Assembly: GCF_022026395.1 (NCBI RefSeq) | Contig: NZ_CP041767.1 | Coordinates: 4,141,001-4,205,000, forward strand | Source: Brevibacillus brevis | GTDB lineage: Bacteria; Bacillota; Bacilli; Brevibacillales; Brevibacillaceae | DNA: 64,000 nt | Direction: 5' to 3' | Shown here: positions 43,354 through 52,507 of the stretch, piece by piece | Position numbering within the stretch: position 1 is the stretch's first letter | How the letters are laid out: every line of letters begins with the position of its first letter | Position numbers and translations under genes: made by a program | The notes under the pieces: generated by a model | The model's database searches: none | What the model saw: only the letters and a program-made list of their open reading frames with translations | Told to the model about the DNA's origin: nothing

Positions 43354-43382
43354 ATCATATCGAAAACGCTTACAGCTTTCCA
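43354..43382 (-). promoter_or_regulatory. Sigma-A promoter overlapped by a cre site
   Basis: Minus strand -35 TGGAAA (43377-43382), 17-nt spacer, -10 TATGAT (43354-43359). The spacer holds TGTAAGCGTTTTCG (43361-43374), which differs from the CcpA cre consensus TGWNANCGNTNWCA only at the last base. Expected effect: catabolite repression of the FAH-HGD operon. Confidence 0.65.
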
Positions 43383-43385
43383 GAG

Positions 43386-43419
43386 GGAAATGACGAAATT
43401 TTTCGCCTAAGTCATTTCC
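43386..43419. terminator. Hairpin at the end of the RluA gene
   Basis: GGAAATGAC / GTCATTTCC, 9-bp stem across the rluA stop; no T run on either side, so only a weak terminator candidate. It also reaches the FAH promoter -35. Confidence 0.45.
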
Positions 43420-44327
43420 TTGCATGGATCATCGGGAAAAAATTGTTGAACTAGCTGTTCCATATCACTTGGCAGCGGCTCCTCCCAGCTCATCGCAAGA
43501 CCGCTGCGCGGATGGACAAAAGATAGCCCCCATGCATGCAAAGCTTGTCTGCCGATATGCTCCCGTTCTCCTCCGTACAGATCATCTCCGGCGAGTGGGT
43601 GCCCTTTACTGCTCATATGTACGCGAATCTGATGCGTGCGCCCCGTCTCCAGCTTTACCTCGACAAAACTCATACCTTCCCCTCGGGCAAGCACACGATA
43701 ATGGGTAACAGCCGTCTGCCCATCCGGTCTTACCTGTCTGGTGATAAACGAATTTTCCGCAAGGCCAATCGGCGCATCAATCGTACCTTCGTCTGACTCC
43801 ACGATTCCTTGAACAATTGCTCGATAAGTCCGCTGCAACGTCCGGATCTGCTGCATACGACTGAATTGTTCATGTGCCCATTGATTCTTGGCTACGATCA
43901 TCAAGCCTGATGTATCTTTATCCAAACGGTTCACCGCTCGGAACTTTCTGTTTTCGCCACGACTTTTCCAATAAGCGATCATCCCGTTTGCCAAGGTTCC
44001 GCTAGGATGATTTCCTGTCGGATGAACAACCAATCCCGCTGGCTTTGCAATGACCATCAAATCCTCGTCCTCGTAACGGATGGAGAGCGGCATATCCTCT
44101 GGCGCGACGGTCTCTTCCGCCTCTTCTTCAACCATGACTGCTATTTTATCGCCGGCTTGCAATTTTTCGTTTACAAATACGAGGACGCCATTCCGTGTAA
44201 TGGAGCCTTTAAACTTGGCACGAATGAGCAAGCGCCGCGATACACCATACCGCTTTTGCAATACTTCTCGCACGGTTTGCCCTGCATCTGCCTCATCAAC
44301 CGTGAAGCTAATTAATTCTTCCAGCAT
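43407..44327 (-). CDS. RluA-family pseudouridine synthase
   Basis: 306 aa. N-terminal S4-like RNA-binding region (~residues 10-75: VREVLQKRYGVSRRLLIRAKFKGSITRNG) and the RluA catalytic domain with RAVNRLDKDTSGLMIVAKN (catalytic Asp), ETGRTHQIRVHM and GDDLYGG. Uridine to pseudouridine in rRNA or tRNA. Target not predictable. ATG has GGAGAGA upstream. Monocistronic. Confidence 0.9.
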   Translation of the reverse strand: MLEELISFTVDEADAGQTVREVLQKRYGVSRRLLIRAKFKGSITRNGVLVFVNEKLQAGDKIAVMVEEEAEETVAPEDMPLSIRYEDEDLMVIAKPAGLVVHPTGNHPSGTLANGMIAYWKSRGENRKFRAVNRLDKDTSGLMIVAKNQWAHEQFSRMQQIRTLQRTYRAIVQGIVESDEGTIDAPIGLAENSFITRQVRPDGQTAVTHYRVLARGEGMSFVEVKLETGRTHQIRVHMSSKGHPLAGDDLYGGEREHIGRQALHAWGLSFVHPRSGLAMSWEEPLPSDMEQLVQQFFPDDPCKEMT

Positions 44328-44371
44328 GTTGTCTCTCCTTTAAGTCTTCCCTTCTCCTCAGTATAGCAAAA

Positions 44372-44400
44372 AACGATCAGGCTGTTTGGCCACGACCGTT
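44372..44400 (-). terminator. Terminator of the lipoprotein gene
   Basis: Minus strand AACGGTC / GATCGTT with an inner GGC/GCC pair, followed by TTTTTT. Confidence 0.75.
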
Positions 44401-44410
44401 TGGATGTCTA

Positions 44411-44890
44411 TCATATGTTGTCTTTCACTTCGATAACAAATGCATGACCTGCATCGCCTTGGGTCCACTGACCGCGAACATCGAACAAATACCAGCCCGG
44501 CTGTTCGGGTGCCTTCCACTGATTGCCGTTTTCCACTGCTTGCTCAACTTCTTTCACGCCGTCCCATTGGGTTACCTTGAGCGTATTTGCAGTTGGCTGC
44601 TGGGCAAAAGTGACAGTCAGCGTCGCCCCGGGCTTTACTTGCAGGGGTGCAGGCTTTTGCTCTGCGACGAGTTCCGGTGGTGCCGCCGTATCCTTGCAGA
44701 TCGCCTCGCTATTATAGCTCCAGCAGGAAGATGCCGGCACCGTCGCAGCTGTTTTTCCGCGCCATTCAATGACTGGCTGTGGTGGTTCCGCAAGCTGCGC
44801 AGTCCCTTGCGCGGACGATCCATTCCCACACCCCGTCAATAACAGTGTCGCTATCAGAAATAGTTGACCAAGCCATTCTACCTTTTTCAT
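44411..44890 (-). CDS. Small lipoprotein, 159 aa
   Basis: Signal with lipobox LLTGC (Cys near residue 21), then a short Gly/Ser stretch and a beta-rich domain ending WYLFDVRGQWTQGDAGHAFVIEV. The fold recalls immunoglobulin-like extracytoplasmic domains. No family recognised. Single gene with its own terminator. Confidence 0.72.
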   Translation of the reverse strand: MKKVEWLGQLFLIATLLLTGCGNGSSAQGTAQLAEPPQPVIEWRGKTAATVPASSCWSYNSEAICKDTAAPPELVAEQKPAPLQVKPGATLTVTFAQQPTANTLKVTQWDGVKEVEQAVENGNQWKAPEQPGWYLFDVRGQWTQGDAGHAFVIEVKDNI

Positions 44891-44964
44891 CCAATCACCT
44901 CAAACCTATGACGCGAGAAAAAAGGCATTCGTTTCATCCGACTTGGCTCCGGTCGATCATTTCC

Positions 44965-45669
44965 TTATGATTGCCAAACACTTGTTGGAATCGAAAAAGA
45001 AGTAGAGACCTCTTTCAAATAATCATCGAGCTGCTCTGCCGGATTTTGGATTGGCTTGCCATGGCATACTTCCAAATGCCGTGGTCGCAATTGGCGGACG
45101 ATCAGACTGCTTTTGAGTGCTTGCGCCATATCCGCCGTAAACATCGGCATGGGACGATGCAATCTGCCGTGTTTGGAAGTAAACAAATCTCCCGCCAAAA
45201 GCACTCCATCCTTTTCGTGAAAATAAACCACATGCCCCGGAGAATGACCGGGTGTCAAATAAGGTTGCAGCCCGCCAACGGCAGCTATATTTCCTTCGGC
45301 ATCCTCTGGCAAAGGCTGCGCCAAGCCAGGCTGTACGTTTGCTTCCAGCTTTTTACGACGAGGATATAGCTCTTTCCCTTCCATATACGGAATCTCGATT
45401 CGATGCGCATAGACTGGTACAGATTCTGCCTCCGTGATTTTTTTTAACGCCCCAACATGATCCGAATGACCATGCGTCAGCAAAATTCGCTTGAGTGGGC
45501 CTGCATTCAACTGCTTGATAAAAGCCATAATCCGTTTCGCCATAAATGGCATTCCTGCATCGATAAGCGTAACGCCATCCTCCTCCCTGACAATCCAGAC
45601 CCGCAAAGGAATCAACAACCACGCTTTGATACACCAAATGTTCGCTGAGATTTGCTCCACTCTGATCAT
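44965..45669 (-). CDS. Metallo-beta-lactamase fold hydrolase
   Basis: 234 aa. Canonical metal loop LLTHGHSDHVGALK, then PYLTPGHSPGHVVYF and GVLLAGDLFTSK. Glyoxalase II / YqjP-like shape. Seven bases downstream of a TetR gene, so probably under that repressor. Substrate unknown. Confidence 0.87.
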   Translation of the reverse strand: MIRVEQISANIWCIKAWLLIPLRVWIVREEDGVTLIDAGMPFMAKRIMAFIKQLNAGPLKRILLTHGHSDHVGALKKITEAESVPVYAHRIEIPYMEGKELYPRRKKLEANVQPGLAQPLPEDAEGNIAAVGGLQPYLTPGHSPGHVVYFHEKDGVLLAGDLFTSKHGRLHRPMPMFTADMAQALKSSLIVRQLRPRHLEVCHGKPIQNPAEQLDDYLKEVSTSFSIPTSVWQS

Positions 45670-45676
45670 TCTCTCG

Positions 45677-46306
45677 TCACTCCCTGTTCATTATTTTTTG
45701 ACTGCCTGCAAGAAAAACATCTATGGATAAAGCGAATGTAGGGGCTAGCCTTTCCATTAAGCTGTCCAATGGTTCCTCGGAATGTGTATACGTACCGACG
45801 ATGCCATGCAACATGTAGAAGTATATCCGTGCATGGGCAAGCGCTTTTTCTTCCTCTATCTCGCTTGGCAAGCAACGTCTTACAGCCTCCCTCAACAAAC
45901 CAAACAATTGATTGCGCAGCGTTTGCAATTCTTTTTCCGGTTCCTCTACATCAATACGAGAGGCTTTGATCATGAAGAATAAGGTATACATGGTTCGATT
46001 GCGCAAGCAAAAGTGAATGAACTGACTGCTGATTTCCCGCAGAATCTCTTCTGGTGTTCTTCTTTGTTTGGACAGTGTTTCTTCCATTTGTAGAGCCAAG
46101 CTCTGCAAAGGTTCTTTAGACAGATGATGAAGCAGTGCTTCTTTGTCCTTGAAATAAATATAGAGGGTTGTATGGGAACAGCCGGCTGCTTTGGCGATTT
46201 CCCTGATAGATACCGTATCAAAGCCTCGGGTAGCGAAAAGGTCTGCTGCCGCCGTCAAAATGGCCCGTTTCGTTTCTTCCGAGCGTATTTCCTGTTTGCT
46301 TGCCAT
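45677..46306 (-). CDS. TetR/AcrR family regulator
   Basis: 209 aa. HTH region SEETKRAILTAAADLFATRGFDTVSIREIAKAAGCSHTTLYIYFKDKEALLHHL (residues ~8-62). C-terminal ligand domain of the YttP/WHG-like kind. Three TAACC-N3-GGTTA repeats sit just upstream and should be its operator. It heads a two-gene unit with the metallo-hydrolase. Confidence 0.9.
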   Translation of the reverse strand: MASKQEIRSEETKRAILTAAADLFATRGFDTVSIREIAKAAGCSHTTLYIYFKDKEALLHHLSKEPLQSLALQMEETLSKQRRTPEEILREISSQFIHFCLRNRTMYTLFFMIKASRIDVEEPEKELQTLRNQLFGLLREAVRRCLPSEIEEEKALAHARIYFYMLHGIVGTYTHSEEPLDSLMERLAPTFALSIDVFLAGSQKIMNRE

Positions 46307-46343
46307 GCGAGATATTCAGCTCCTTACCTCTTTAAAAACTTTA

Positions 46344-46388
46344 TAACCGATGGTTAGTAACCGTTGGTTATAATATAACCACTGGTTA
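46344..46388. promoter_or_regulatory. Triple inverted-repeat operator upstream of TetR
   Basis: Three 13-bp copies of TAACC-N3-GGTTA, at 46344-46356 (N3 GAT), 46358-46370 (GTT) and 46376-46388 (ACT). The intervening bases also make GGTTA-G-TAACC and GGTTATAATATAACC palindromes, so there are six alternating half-sites. The array lies 38-82 nt upstream of the regulator's ATG. Confidence 0.7.
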
Positions 46389-46435
46389 TAAAATCCGTCA
46401 AGACTAATTTTCCCACTTGCTGCAAATAAAAAAAA

Positions 46436-46465
46436 CTCCCTTCTCGTCCTTGGACAAAAAGGGAG
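46436..46465 (-). terminator. Terminator of tpx
   Basis: Minus strand CTCCC / GGGAG with inner GTCC/GGAC pairing, followed by eight T residues. Confidence 0.85.
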
Positions 46466-46483
46466 CTTACTTATGAAAATTGC

Positions 46484-47005
46484 TTATTTCGCAGCTTGTG
46501 CAGCAGCAATCGCAGCTTCGTAGTTTGGATGCTCACCAGCGGCAGCCACATACTCAGCGTGTACAACCTTGTCGTTTGCATCGATTACGAATACAGCGCG
46601 AGACAAGAGACGGAATTCTTTGATCGCTACGCCGTAAGCTGTACCGAAGCTCAGGTCTTTGTGGTCAGATACTGTTTTCACTTTGTCGATGCCAGCAGCA
46701 CCGCACCAGCGGTTTTGCGCGAATGGCAGGTCAACGGAAACAGTCAGCACAGTAACGCCTTCCAATTTCGCAGCCTCTTCGTTGAAACGGCGAGTTTGTG
46801 CATCGCACACGCCAGTGTCAATAGAAGGGATTACGGAGATGATGCGAACAGTGCCTTTGGAATCTTCCAAAGTTACAGGGGACAGATCGCCACCTACTAC
46901 AGTAAAGTTAGGAGCAGTATCTCCTACTTTGATTTCAGGACCGAGCAGTGTTACAGGACCACCTTTGAATACAAACGCGCCTTGACGCTCAACAGCAGTT
47001 GTCAT
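46484..47005 (-). CDS. tpx: Thiol peroxidase Tpx
   Basis: 173 aa peroxiredoxin. Peroxidatic Cys in [16 protein letters not shown], resolving Cys in QNRWCGAAG, and the N-terminal [24 protein letters not shown] typical of Tpx. Reduces peroxides with thioredoxin as donor. ATG 47005 follows GAGGAGGAAG; the longer frame upstream is not homologous. Confidence 0.93.
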   Translation of the reverse strand: MTTAVERQGAFVFKGGPVTLLGPEIKVGDTAPNFTVVGGDLSPVTLEDSKGTVRIISVIPSIDTGVCDAQTRRFNEEAAKLEGVTVLTVSVDLPFAQNRWCGAAGIDKVKTVSDHKDLSFGTAYGVAIKEFRLLSRAVFVIDANDKVVHAEYVAAAGEHPNYEAAIAAAQAAK

Positions 47006-47094
47006 GATTTCTTCCTCCTCACCAAATCTTTCAGTATGTACATCAATTATCATACCCTATCATTCACTTTTTTTCACTATGCCAATAGTAGAAA

Positions 47095-47628
47095 TTACAG
47101 ATTCACTTGCACTTTCCCGCTTCGTTTGGCTTGGACCTCAGCGATTCGCTTCACTTCATGCTCGTACTCCCAATCCGTTTTCGCATTCAGCTCATGACAG
47201 CGCATCAGCGCGTGATAGAGGGCAAATGCAAAGGTCACCTGCTTCATTTCGTACCGCGTTCCATAAGCTTTCGGCAATGCCGTGTTGATAATCTCAATTT
47301 GATATGTGGCTTTTTCCCGCTTGTCCCTGACTGGCACGATATACCCCATATGCTTTAGGACATGACCGTAATCGAATTGTCCTTCATCGTCAAAATCAAT
47401 GGTGTCGTCCGATGTTGCCAAATACTCCAGCAAGGTCCCCATATCGAGCGTATCGAAGCAAGCGGGCTGTGGCATGGACAAAACTGAGCCGTCATTGTTT
47501 ACAAAATAAATATGGTCGCGATAATGAAAGATCAGTTCATCTTCTGGAACTTCGTCGGCAAACATCCAGTGATTTTGCGGAATCAGGTAACGCCAGATTT
47601 GTGCGGGTTCACAATGGAGTAATTCCAT
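47095..47628 (-). CDS. Hypothetical protein, 177 aa
   Basis: Soluble and acidic; starts MELLHCEPAQIWRYL, contains DEVPEDELIFHYRDHIYFVNNDG and FAFALYHALMRCHELN. No family recognised. ATG 47628 has GGAGG nine bases upstream. On the same strand ~48 nt after a gamma-glutamylcyclotransferase-like gene; likely co-transcribed. Confidence 0.65.
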   Translation of the reverse strand: MELLHCEPAQIWRYLIPQNHWMFADEVPEDELIFHYRDHIYFVNNDGSVLSMPQPACFDTLDMGTLLEYLATSDDTIDFDDEGQFDYGHVLKHMGYIVPVRDKREKATYQIEIINTALPKAYGTRYEMKQVTFAFALYHALMRCHELNAKTDWEYEHEVKRIAEVQAKRSGKVQVNL

Positions 47629-47676
47629 GGCAGGGTCCCTCCTTTTCCCTACCAGTTTTGGCAAAACTAGCACTGG

Positions 47677-48120
47677 CTATTCAGGCAGCTCCTGCATGTA
47701 GCGTCGCCAATTTCCATCCGCAATGTGCACCCCTGTTTGCTTGACCAGGTCTTGATCCAAATAACGATAAACAAAGACATTCACGACCTGACCTGTTCCT
47801 TCCATGGTCGCTGGAATGATGATCCGTTCATATTCATTGCGCGGATCACCCTCGCCATAGTACGTCTCCAGCTCGTCCAGTCCAGCTAGCGCTTGCTCGT
47901 ACACGTCAGGGGCAAACGTAACGATCTCCCCCACAACCTCCTGCTCTCCTTTCAGCAATCCCGGATAGCCTGCCGGTAAATGATAGATCTCACCTTGAAT
48001 CGTCGCAGATGTTGCCTCATGTTGATACGGTTTCACGTAATTCCTATGATTTCCAAAGCCCGCCAAAAGTGTGCCGTACACAAATACAGGCAGCTTGTCG
48101 TTCTGATTGTTCACGCTCAT
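47677..48120 (-). CDS. Gamma-glutamylcyclotransferase (AIG2/YtfP-like) family protein
   Basis: 147 aa. N-terminal VFVYGTLLAGFGNHRNY, the cyclotransferase signature, and GLDELETYYGEGDPRNEYER with the catalytic Glu. Acts on gamma-glutamyl-amine/peptide compounds in the family; the exact substrate is unclear. RBS GGAGGATG upstream. Confidence 0.85.
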   Translation of the reverse strand: MSVNNQNDKLPVFVYGTLLAGFGNHRNYVKPYQHEATSATIQGEIYHLPAGYPGLLKGEQEVVGEIVTFAPDVYEQALAGLDELETYYGEGDPRNEYERIIIPATMEGTGQVVNVFVYRYLDQDLVKQTGVHIADGNWRRYMQELPE

Positions 48121-48232
48121 CCATCCTCCTGTGATCGAAAAAAGTGTGTCTTGCGTCGAGAAAATTTTGTATATTTGTTCTATATATAATTTTAATACGT
48201 CTTTTTTTCCGAGACGTTAGGGGGAGAGAATA

Positions 48233-51200
48233 ATGAAAAAGAGAAAAATCAATCGCCTACTGGTAGCAAACCGCGGTGAGATCGCCATTCGAATCTTTCG
48301 CGCAGCAACGGAGCTCGGCATACGTACGGTAGCCGTATACTCCGAGCAGGACAACGTTTCTATCCATCGCTTCAAGGCTGACGAGTCTTACTTGGTCGGA
48401 GCGGGAAAAGGGCCTATCGAGGCTTACCTCGATATCGAGAGTATCATCGAAATTGCCAAGCGCAACGATATTGATGCCATTCACCCAGGCTACGGATTTC
48501 TTGCTGAAAATGCTGATTTTGCAAAGCGCTGCCAAGAGGAAGGCATTATTTTCATTGGACCATCCCCTGAGCTGATCGACAAATTCGGGGACAAGGTAGA
48601 AGCACGTCGTCTGGCGATTGAAGCGGGAATCCCAGTGATTCCAGGCACTCCTGAGCCAATCGAAACACTCCAAGAGGCGCTTCTCTTTGCCAAAGAATAC
48701 GGCTACCCCATCATTATTAAAGGCGTATCTGGCGGCGGGGGCCGTGGCATGCGCATCGTTCGCAGTCAGGAGGAATTGCAAGATTCGTTAGATCGTGCCC
48801 GTTCCGAGGCCCGCTCTTCCTTCGGCAATGCCAAGGTGTATTTGGAGCGATACTTGGAACAGCCCAAACACATCGAGGTCCAAATTCTCGGTGACAACCA
48901 CGGAAACATCGTCCATCTGTATGAGCGCGATTGCTCTGTTCAACGGCGCCATCAAAAAGTGGTCGAAGTAGCACCGAGCCTATCTTTGGATGACAAGCTG
49001 CGTGAAGATATTTGCCAGGCTGCTCTCACACTCATGAAAAAAGCCGGCTATTCGAACGCTGGTACTGTCGAGTTTTTGTTAACGCCGGACAAGCGTTTTT
49101 ATTTCATAGAAGTCAATCCACGCATTCAAGTAGAGCATACCATCACGGAGCTCATCACTGGAATCGACATCGTTCAGTCGCAGATTCGTGTAGCCGAGGG
49201 TCATGCCCTCTCCGATGAAGAGATTGGCATCAGTGGGCAGAACAATATCCAAATGAGTGGTTTTGCCATCCAATGCCGTGTCACGACAGAAGACGCAGAA
49301 AACAACTTCCTGCCAGATGCTGGTCGCTTGTCCGCTTGGCGTTCCGGTGGCGGTTTCGGAGTAAGGCTCGATGGAGGCAATGGTTATCCAGGCGCGATCA
49401 TTACACCGTTTTATGATTCGCTACTGGTCAAAATCTCCACGTATGGCGCGAGCTTTGATCAAGCCGCTCGCAAAATGCTCCGCACATTGCGAGAGTTCCG
49501 TATTCGTGGCGTGAAAACGAACCTGCCGTTTTTGGAAAATGTCGTGACACATCCTGATTTTTTGAGTGGCAACTACGATACGTCGTTTATTGATACCAAA
49601 CCAGAGCTGTTCGTTTTCCCTGGCCGTCAAGACCGGGGTACCAAATTACTATCTTATATCGGAGACACGATTGTCAACGGATATCCCGGTCTCCAGAAAT
49701 CGGAGAAAAAGCCGCACTTCGACTCGCCCCGCATCCCGCGGACACCATTTACCCAGCCATATCCGGACGGTACGAAGCAAATTCTGGATAAAGAAGGTGC
49801 CGACGGTCTGGTACGGTGGATTCAGGCGCAGAAACACGTGCTCGTCACAGACACGACTTTCCGCGATGCCCACCAGTCTTTGTTTGCTACGCGTGTGCGT
49901 ACCTACGATCTCGCTTCCATTGCAGAGGCGACAGGCAAGCTCGGTTCTGGCCTCTTCTCGTTGGAGATGTGGGGCGGCGCCACTTTTGACACAACGATGC
50001 GCTTTTTGCAGGAATCTCCCTGGGAACGGCTGCAAATCCTTCGCCAGCGCATACCAAACGTCCTGTTCCAAATGCTCTTGCGCGGAGCAAATGGCGTAGG
50101 CTATACCAACTACCCGGATAATGTGATTCACGCTTTCGTCAAAGCCTCTGCTGAAAATGGCATTGATGTCTTCCGGATCTTTGACAGCCTGAACTGGCTT
50201 CCCGGGATGCAAACAGCCATTGAAGCCGTTCGTGAATCCGGCAAAGTGGCCGAGGCAGCGATTTGCTACACTGGAGATATTCTGGACCCGACCAAGACCA
50301 AGTACACCTTGGCCTACTATGTCGATCTGGCAAAGGAATTGGAAAAAGCAGGTGCCCATATTCTCGCAATCAAGGATATGGCAGGTCTTTTGAAGCCGTA
50401 TGCTGCTTATTCGCTTGTCTCTGCTTTAAAACAAGAAATCAGCATTCCGATCCATCTGCACACGCACGATACATCAGGGAATGCTGGCGCCATGCTTCTG
50501 AAAGCCATCGAAGCAGGCGTGGATATCGTCGATGCTTGCGTCAGTTCCATGTCTGGACTCACTTCCCAACCAAGCTTGAACGGATTGATCGCAAGCCTTG
50601 CCCACACGGAGCGTGAGACTGGTTTATCTCTTGAATCGTTCAACAAGCTGTCTGATTACTGGGAGGATGTACGTCCGTACTACCAAGGCTTTGAAAGCGG
50701 CATGAAAGCGAGCAACACGGAGGTCTACGTACACGAAATGCCAGGCGGACAATACACCAATCTGGAGCAGCAAGCCAAAGCGGTTGGACTGGAAGGTCGT
50801 TGGGACGAAGTGAAGCACATGTATGCTGTCGTCAATCAAATGTGCGGCGACATTGTAAAAGTGACCCCTTCTTCCAAGGTCGTCGGTGATATGGCACTGT
50901 TCATGGTCCAAAACAACTTGAATGAAGAAAACATTTGGGAGAAAGGAGCACGCCTCGACTTTCCGGATTCCGTCATTCAATTTTTCCAAGGGTATCTTGG
51001 CCAACCGCCTGGCGGATTCCCTAAGAAGTTGCAGGAACTCGTGCTAAAAGGTCGCGATGCCTTTACTGCTCGTCCTGGTGAATTGCTCGCACCCATTGAC
51101 TTTACGCAAGTTGCTGCTGAGCTGGAAGCCAAAATCGGACGTGAGCCCAGTCATTTAGACGTCCTGTCTTATATCATGTATCCGCAAGTCTATTTGCAAT

Positions 51201-51679
51201 TTGAACAACGCCTAAAGGAATACGGTGACTTGTCGGTATTGAATACGGGAACATTCTTCTACGGATTGCGTCCGGGTGAGGAAACCGCCATTACGATCGA
51301 GCGCGGTAAAACGTTGATTATCAAACTGGTCGCAGTTGGAGAGCTTCATCCAGATGGCCGACGCATCATCTATTTTGAACTGAATGGACAGCCACGTGAA
51401 ATCTTCATCCGAGATCAATCGGCAAAAGTCTCTGAACTGATCCGCCGAAAAGCAGAAGCGCAAAACCCTGCCCACCTCGGTGCCTCCATGCCAGGAAAAG
51501 TGCTCAAGGTGCTTGTAGCAGAAGGTGACAAGGTTCGTAAAGGCGAACATCTTTTGGTGAGTGAAGCGATGAAAATGGAGACGACGATTCAGGCTCCACT
51601 CGACGGAAAAATTAAAGCCGTCTATGTGAAAGCAGGCGAAGCCATTCAAACTGGCGATCTGCTCATTGAAATGGAGTAG
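48233..51679 (+). CDS. pyc: Pyruvate carboxylase
   Basis: 1148 aa, the full single-chain enzyme. Biotin carboxylase domain (~1-455; LVANRGEIAIRIFRA, the ATP-binding loop KGVSGGGGRGMRIV), carboxyltransferase domain (~530-800; VTDTTFRDAHQSLFATRVRT, HLHTHDTSGN), linker, and a C-terminal biotinyl domain with EAMKMETT and biotin on Lys1114. Makes oxaloacetate from pyruvate. RBS AGGGGGAG. Monocistronic or leading the next gene; no terminator seen right after it. Confidence 0.97.
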   Translation: MKKRKINRLLVANRGEIAIRIFRAATELGIRTVAVYSEQDNVSIHRFKADESYLVGAGKGPIEAYLDIESIIEIAKRNDIDAIHPGYGFLAENADFAKRCQEEGIIFIGPSPELIDKFGDKVEARRLAIEAGIPVIPGTPEPIETLQEALLFAKEYGYPIIIKGVSGGGGRGMRIVRSQEELQDSLDRARSEARSSFGNAKVYLERYLEQPKHIEVQILGDNHGNIVHLYERDCSVQRRHQKVVEVAPSLSLDDKLREDICQAALTLMKKAGYSNAGTVEFLLTPDKRFYFIEVNPRIQVEHTITELITGIDIVQSQIRVAEGHALSDEEIGISGQNNIQMSGFAIQCRVTTEDAENNFLPDAGRLSAWRSGGGFGVRLDGGNGYPGAIITPFYDSLLVKISTYGASFDQAARKMLRTLREFRIRGVKTNLPFLENVVTHPDFLSGNYDTSFIDTKPELFVFPGRQDRGTKLLSYIGDTIVNGYPGLQKSEKKPHFDSPRIPRTPFTQPYPDGTKQILDKEGADGLVRWIQAQKHVLVTDTTFRDAHQSLFATRVRTYDLASIAEATGKLGSGLFSLEMWGGATFDTTMRFLQESPWERLQILRQRIPNVLFQMLLRGANGVGYTNYPDNVIHAFVKASAENGIDVFRIFDSLNWLPGMQTAIEAVRESGKVAEAAICYTGDILDPTKTKYTLAYYVDLAKELEKAGAHILAIKDMAGLLKPYAAYSLVSALKQEISIPIHLHTHDTSGNAGAMLLKAIEAGVDIVDACVSSMSGLTSQPSLNGLIASLAHTERETGLSLESFNKLSDYWEDVRPYYQGFESGMKASNTEVYVHEMPGGQYTNLEQQAKAVGLEGRWDEVKHMYAVVNQMCGDIVKVTPSSKVVGDMALFMVQNNLNEENIWEKGARLDFPDSVIQFFQGYLGQPPGGFPKKLQELVLKGRDAFTARPGELLAPIDFTQVAAELEAKIGREPSHLDVLSYIMYPQVYLQFEQRLKEYGDLSVLNTGTFFYGLRPGEETAITIERGKTLIIKLVAVGELHPDGRRIIYFELNGQPREIFIRDQSAKVSELIRRKAEAQNPAHLGASMPGKVLKVLVAEGDKVRKGEHLLVSEAMKMETTIQAPLDGKIKAVYVKAGEAIQTGDLLIEME

Positions 51680-51752
51680 GCATCGTCTATAATAAGAGAT
51701 AGTAAATTGTTCCTGGGGATTCATTCCATTAGATTTTGAGGAGGTGACCGAC

Positions 51753-52439
51753 ATGAAAACGAATCGAGTCAGCCATGTTCCATTTACGCAGCGGGTAGGC
51801 CGCTATCATTCCCATATGCTTCAGGCAAAATTAAGCACGCCAGTCAATCCGATTCTCAGTTTTAATTTGCAGCCGTTCTACACTCGTCAGCAGCAATGGA
51901 CAACGGAGCTTTCCGATTCCTTATCGCGTCTGTACCGGTTTTCCTCAGATTTGGAGAAGAGTGCAGGAGAATTTATTGCCGCGGGGAAAGACAGCGAGGC
52001 TGAAACTGACATTGAGCAATTACAGGAACGCACACACTCGTTAGTAAGTAAATACAATCGCCTGCAGCTATTTCTTGCAGAAAAAGCAGATACCTTGGCG
52101 ACGCAAAAGCTGGACGCATTCGCTCAAGTGGCAAAAAACGCAGAGGAAAAACTCCAATCCTTTGGAATCAAGCTGTTACCAGATGGACAACTGGAAATGG
52201 ACGATGAGAAATGGTTGGAAGCTGTACGGACCCGCTATGTGGACTATACAAATTCAATGGAGCGTGTAGCTCAAGCATTCAGAGCAGGTACATTGGGATT
52301 GCAAAGCAAACCCTTTGGTTCCTTTTCACGTTACTACGAGGAAGCAATGGCCCTCCATCCTTATATCGCCTCCTCCAGCTCAAGCCTTCATTATCAGCAT
52401 GTTGCGAAGACAGGTTTGTATGTAAACGAAGTCTGGTAA
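51753..52439 (+). CDS. Hypothetical protein, 228 aa
   Basis: Mostly helical (TTELSDSLSRLYRFSSDLEKSAGEFIAAG, RTHSLVSKYNRLQLFLAEKADTLATQKLDAFAQVAKNAEEKLQSFGI), then LLPDGQLEMDDEKWLEAV. The helical shape with a short 'LPDG-L-MD-E-W' hinge resembles flagellar-hook-associated or exported filament-type proteins, a weak resemblance. RBS GAGGAGGTGA before ATG 51753. It follows pyc by 73 nt and ends at a strong terminator. Confidence 0.65.
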   Translation: MKTNRVSHVPFTQRVGRYHSHMLQAKLSTPVNPILSFNLQPFYTRQQQWTTELSDSLSRLYRFSSDLEKSAGEFIAAGKDSEAETDIEQLQERTHSLVSKYNRLQLFLAEKADTLATQKLDAFAQVAKNAEEKLQSFGIKLLPDGQLEMDDEKWLEAVRTRYVDYTNSMERVAQAFRAGTLGLQSKPFGSFSRYYEEAMALHPYIASSSSSLHYQHVAKTGLYVNEVW

Positions 52440-52460
52440 TGCCATACGCCTACTACCGAA

Positions 52461-52498
52461 AAAACAGGTATGCCCCTTTTATGGAGCATACCTGTTTT
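52461..52498. terminator. Bidirectional terminator
   Basis: AAAACAGGTATGC / GCATACCTGTTTT, 13-bp stem, 12-nt loop, between convergent genes. Confidence 0.9.
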
Positions 52499-52507
52499 GT
52501 GCTTTTC

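Noticed and set aside
49649..50359. Long reverse-strand ORF (236 aa) inside pyc
   Set aside because: Antisense shadow of a GC-rich conserved gene; no RBS and no protein character.
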